Part shown: in pieces, positions 18,597-19,395 of the stretch
Layout: the number at the start of each line of letters is the position of its first letter
Position numbering within the stretch: the first letter of the stretch is position 1
Assembly (NCBI GenBank): GCA_029939785.1
Contig: JAOZSG010000001.1
Location: 1 to 19,395, forward strand
Origin: Fidelibacterota bacterium
GTDB lineage: Bacteria; Fidelibacterota; UBA2242; JAFGTP01
Direction: 5' to 3'
DNA length: 19,395 nucleotides
Made by a program: the position numbers and the translations under genes
The notes under the pieces: model-generated
The model's input: only the letters and a program-made list of their open reading frames with translations
Databases searched by the model: none
What the model was told of the DNA's origin: nothing

Positions 18597-19395
18597 ATGA
18601 ATATGAGGATAATTAAACAGGTTAATGGTGTGTTTTTATACGCATTTATTTTTGACTTTGACCAAAAATTGATTGTATTGTGCAAAGAAATAAAGAGTGT
18701 ATTTGGTGCAAAGCAATTAATGTGGAAAGATAAAGCATGGCGTTTTAGCAACTTAGCCATAGCTCTTGAGTTACAAAAAAGAGTTTCGTCTATAGGGTTA
18801 GATGTTAGTATGTATGAAGATCTCATTGTTCACGAGGAGAAAGAAAGGAAAAAACAAGAGAGGTTACAGAAAATACGAGAACTCAAGACAAAAACAGATA
18901 CAGATTTAAAAATAAACGGGATCAAAGGGGAGTTGTACCCCTACCAGAAAATAGGGGTCGAGTTTTTTATGAATAATGAGGGTAAGGCTATTCTTGCGGA
19001 CGAGCCTGGGACAGGCAAAGAGCATTTTTATAAAACACTAGTCGCAACCCCTGTTGGATGGTCTGAAATAGGTAAATTAAAAGTGGGTGATTATGTAATT
19101 GGTAGAAATGGAGATAAAACAAAAGTTATAGGGGTGTACCCACAGGGGGTAAAAGATTTATATAGATTTACACTTACAGACGGATCCTCTTGCTTGTGTG
19201 GATTGGAACATTTATGGAATGTGAAAAGTGATAACGATATGACACGCAAAAAAGACTGGAAAACAATTTCTACTAAGGAATTACTAAAAAGAGCTTTGAC
19301 GAAAAAAAACGGAGAAGCGTGCTACGTAATACCTTTTGCAGAGCCAGTAAATTTTGAAGAAAAAAAACTTCTTATTAAACCATATACCTTAGGGT
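18597..19395 (+). CDS. SNF2-family helicase, interrupted by an intein, 3' end cut by window
   Basis: The frame starts at ATG 18597 (second ATG at 18603) and is open to the window end; 266 residues are seen. Residues 15-60 (FIFDFDQKLIVLCKEIKSVFGAK, KDKAWRF) resemble the HARP-like N-terminal region of phage SNF2 helicases. Residues 112-141 (ELYPYQKIGVEFFMNNEGKAIL, then ADEPGTGK) are helicase motifs Q/I with the Walker A sequence. This is cut after Lys141 by an intein beginning at Glu142. Once spliced, GTGK should be followed by Thr or Ser. The enzyme is a DNA-dependent ATPase that probably remodels or unwinds DNA during replication or repair. Confidence 0.85.
   Translation, partial: MNMRIIKQVNGVFLYAFIFDFDQKLIVLCKEIKSVFGAKQLMWKDKAWRFSNLAIALELQKRVSSIGLDVSMYEDLIVHEEKERKKQERLQKIRELKTKTDTDLKINGIKGELYPYQKIGVEFFMNNEGKAILADEPGTGKEHFYKTLVATPVGWSEIGKLKVGDYVIGRNGDKTKVIGVYPQGVKDLYRFTLTDGSSCLCGLEHLWNVKSDNDMTRKKDWKTISTKELLKRALTKKNGEACYVIPFAEPVNFEEKKLLIKPYTLG
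19020..19395 (+). other. Intein N-terminal half, candidate class 3
   Basis: Residues from Glu142 on read as intein block A and following: KTLVATPVGWSEIG, KLKVGDYVIGRNGDKTK, VIGVYPQG, LYRFTLTDGSSCLCGLEHLW. By alignment to the common 'C....T.i.TP.GW..iGdl' start, position 1 is Glu, not Cys/Ser. Block B is GLEHLW, with His at B:10 and Trp at B:12. A missing residue-1 nucleophile plus Trp at B:12 is what class 3 inteins (W-C-T set) show. The C-terminal part is outside the window. Confidence 0.75.

Overview
The window looks like the early/replication region of an AT-rich double-stranded DNA phage or related mobile genome. It has dense small genes, four-base ATGA overlaps, phage-type families (DUF3310, a 'GCGMDM' protein, an amidoligase-fold protein, a primase-helicase fusion, RecA, MT-A70 and N6-adenine methyltransferases, a tRNA), and no structural, packaging or ribosomal genes. 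TAA, TAG and TGA all act as stops, so no recoding is seen. No gene start I examined has a Shine-Dalgarno sequence; starts follow A/T-rich leaders ending in AAAATATG or AACTATG. The clearest promoters are nevertheless sigma70-like (TTGACA, 17 bp, TATAGT). This combination does not fit a Bacteroidota-type promoter. Together with a 3D-domain protein that resembles Patescibacteria (CPR) proteins as I remember them, it weakly suggests a Patescibacteria-like host; I cannot prove the host.

Layout. (1) 1-7000, plus strand: a run of about 20 small, mostly unrecognised genes, including a Cys-rich zinc protein, a MucR/Ros-type zinc-finger protein, an amidoligase-like protein, an HExxH metallopeptidase-like protein and tail-anchored or acidic proteins. 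(2) 7009-9115: one large gene with a PD-(D/E)xK-like N-terminus and an N6-adenine methyltransferase core (type IIG-like), bracketed by two identical 38-bp copies of an intrinsic terminator, so it sits as an insulated cargo unit. (3) 9116-9428: intergenic, with a bidirectional terminator where plus and minus transcription converge. (4) 18137 down to 9429, minus strand: a DUF5659-like gene, a primase-domain paralog that has lost its catalytic residues, an MT-A70 methyltransferase, two structured leader RNAs with small membrane ORFs, a winged-helix protein, a replisome-organizer-like protein, DUF3310, the active primase-helicase, a 3D-domain wall protein, two small proteins, RecA, a zinc ribbon and a small hypothetical. 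(5) 18168-19395: a divergent promoter region, a MerR-like regulator, tRNA-His and the start of a SNF2 helicase whose Walker A motif is interrupted by an intein that runs off the window.

The most notable material is: (a) two paralogous minus-strand RNA elements at 16040-16161 and 16389-16521, each with an extended -10 promoter, a long stem, pseudoknot pairing and a U-tract, in which all five imperfect pairs are G-U on the minus strand only; (b) a stand-alone primase paralog in which both Asp of the DxD motif are Asn at the same residue numbers (63 and 65) as in the intact enzyme 3.8 kb away; (c) an intein start that lacks a nucleophile at residue 1 but has Trp at block B:12, as in class 3 inteins; (d) the terminator-bracketed restriction-modification cargo gene.
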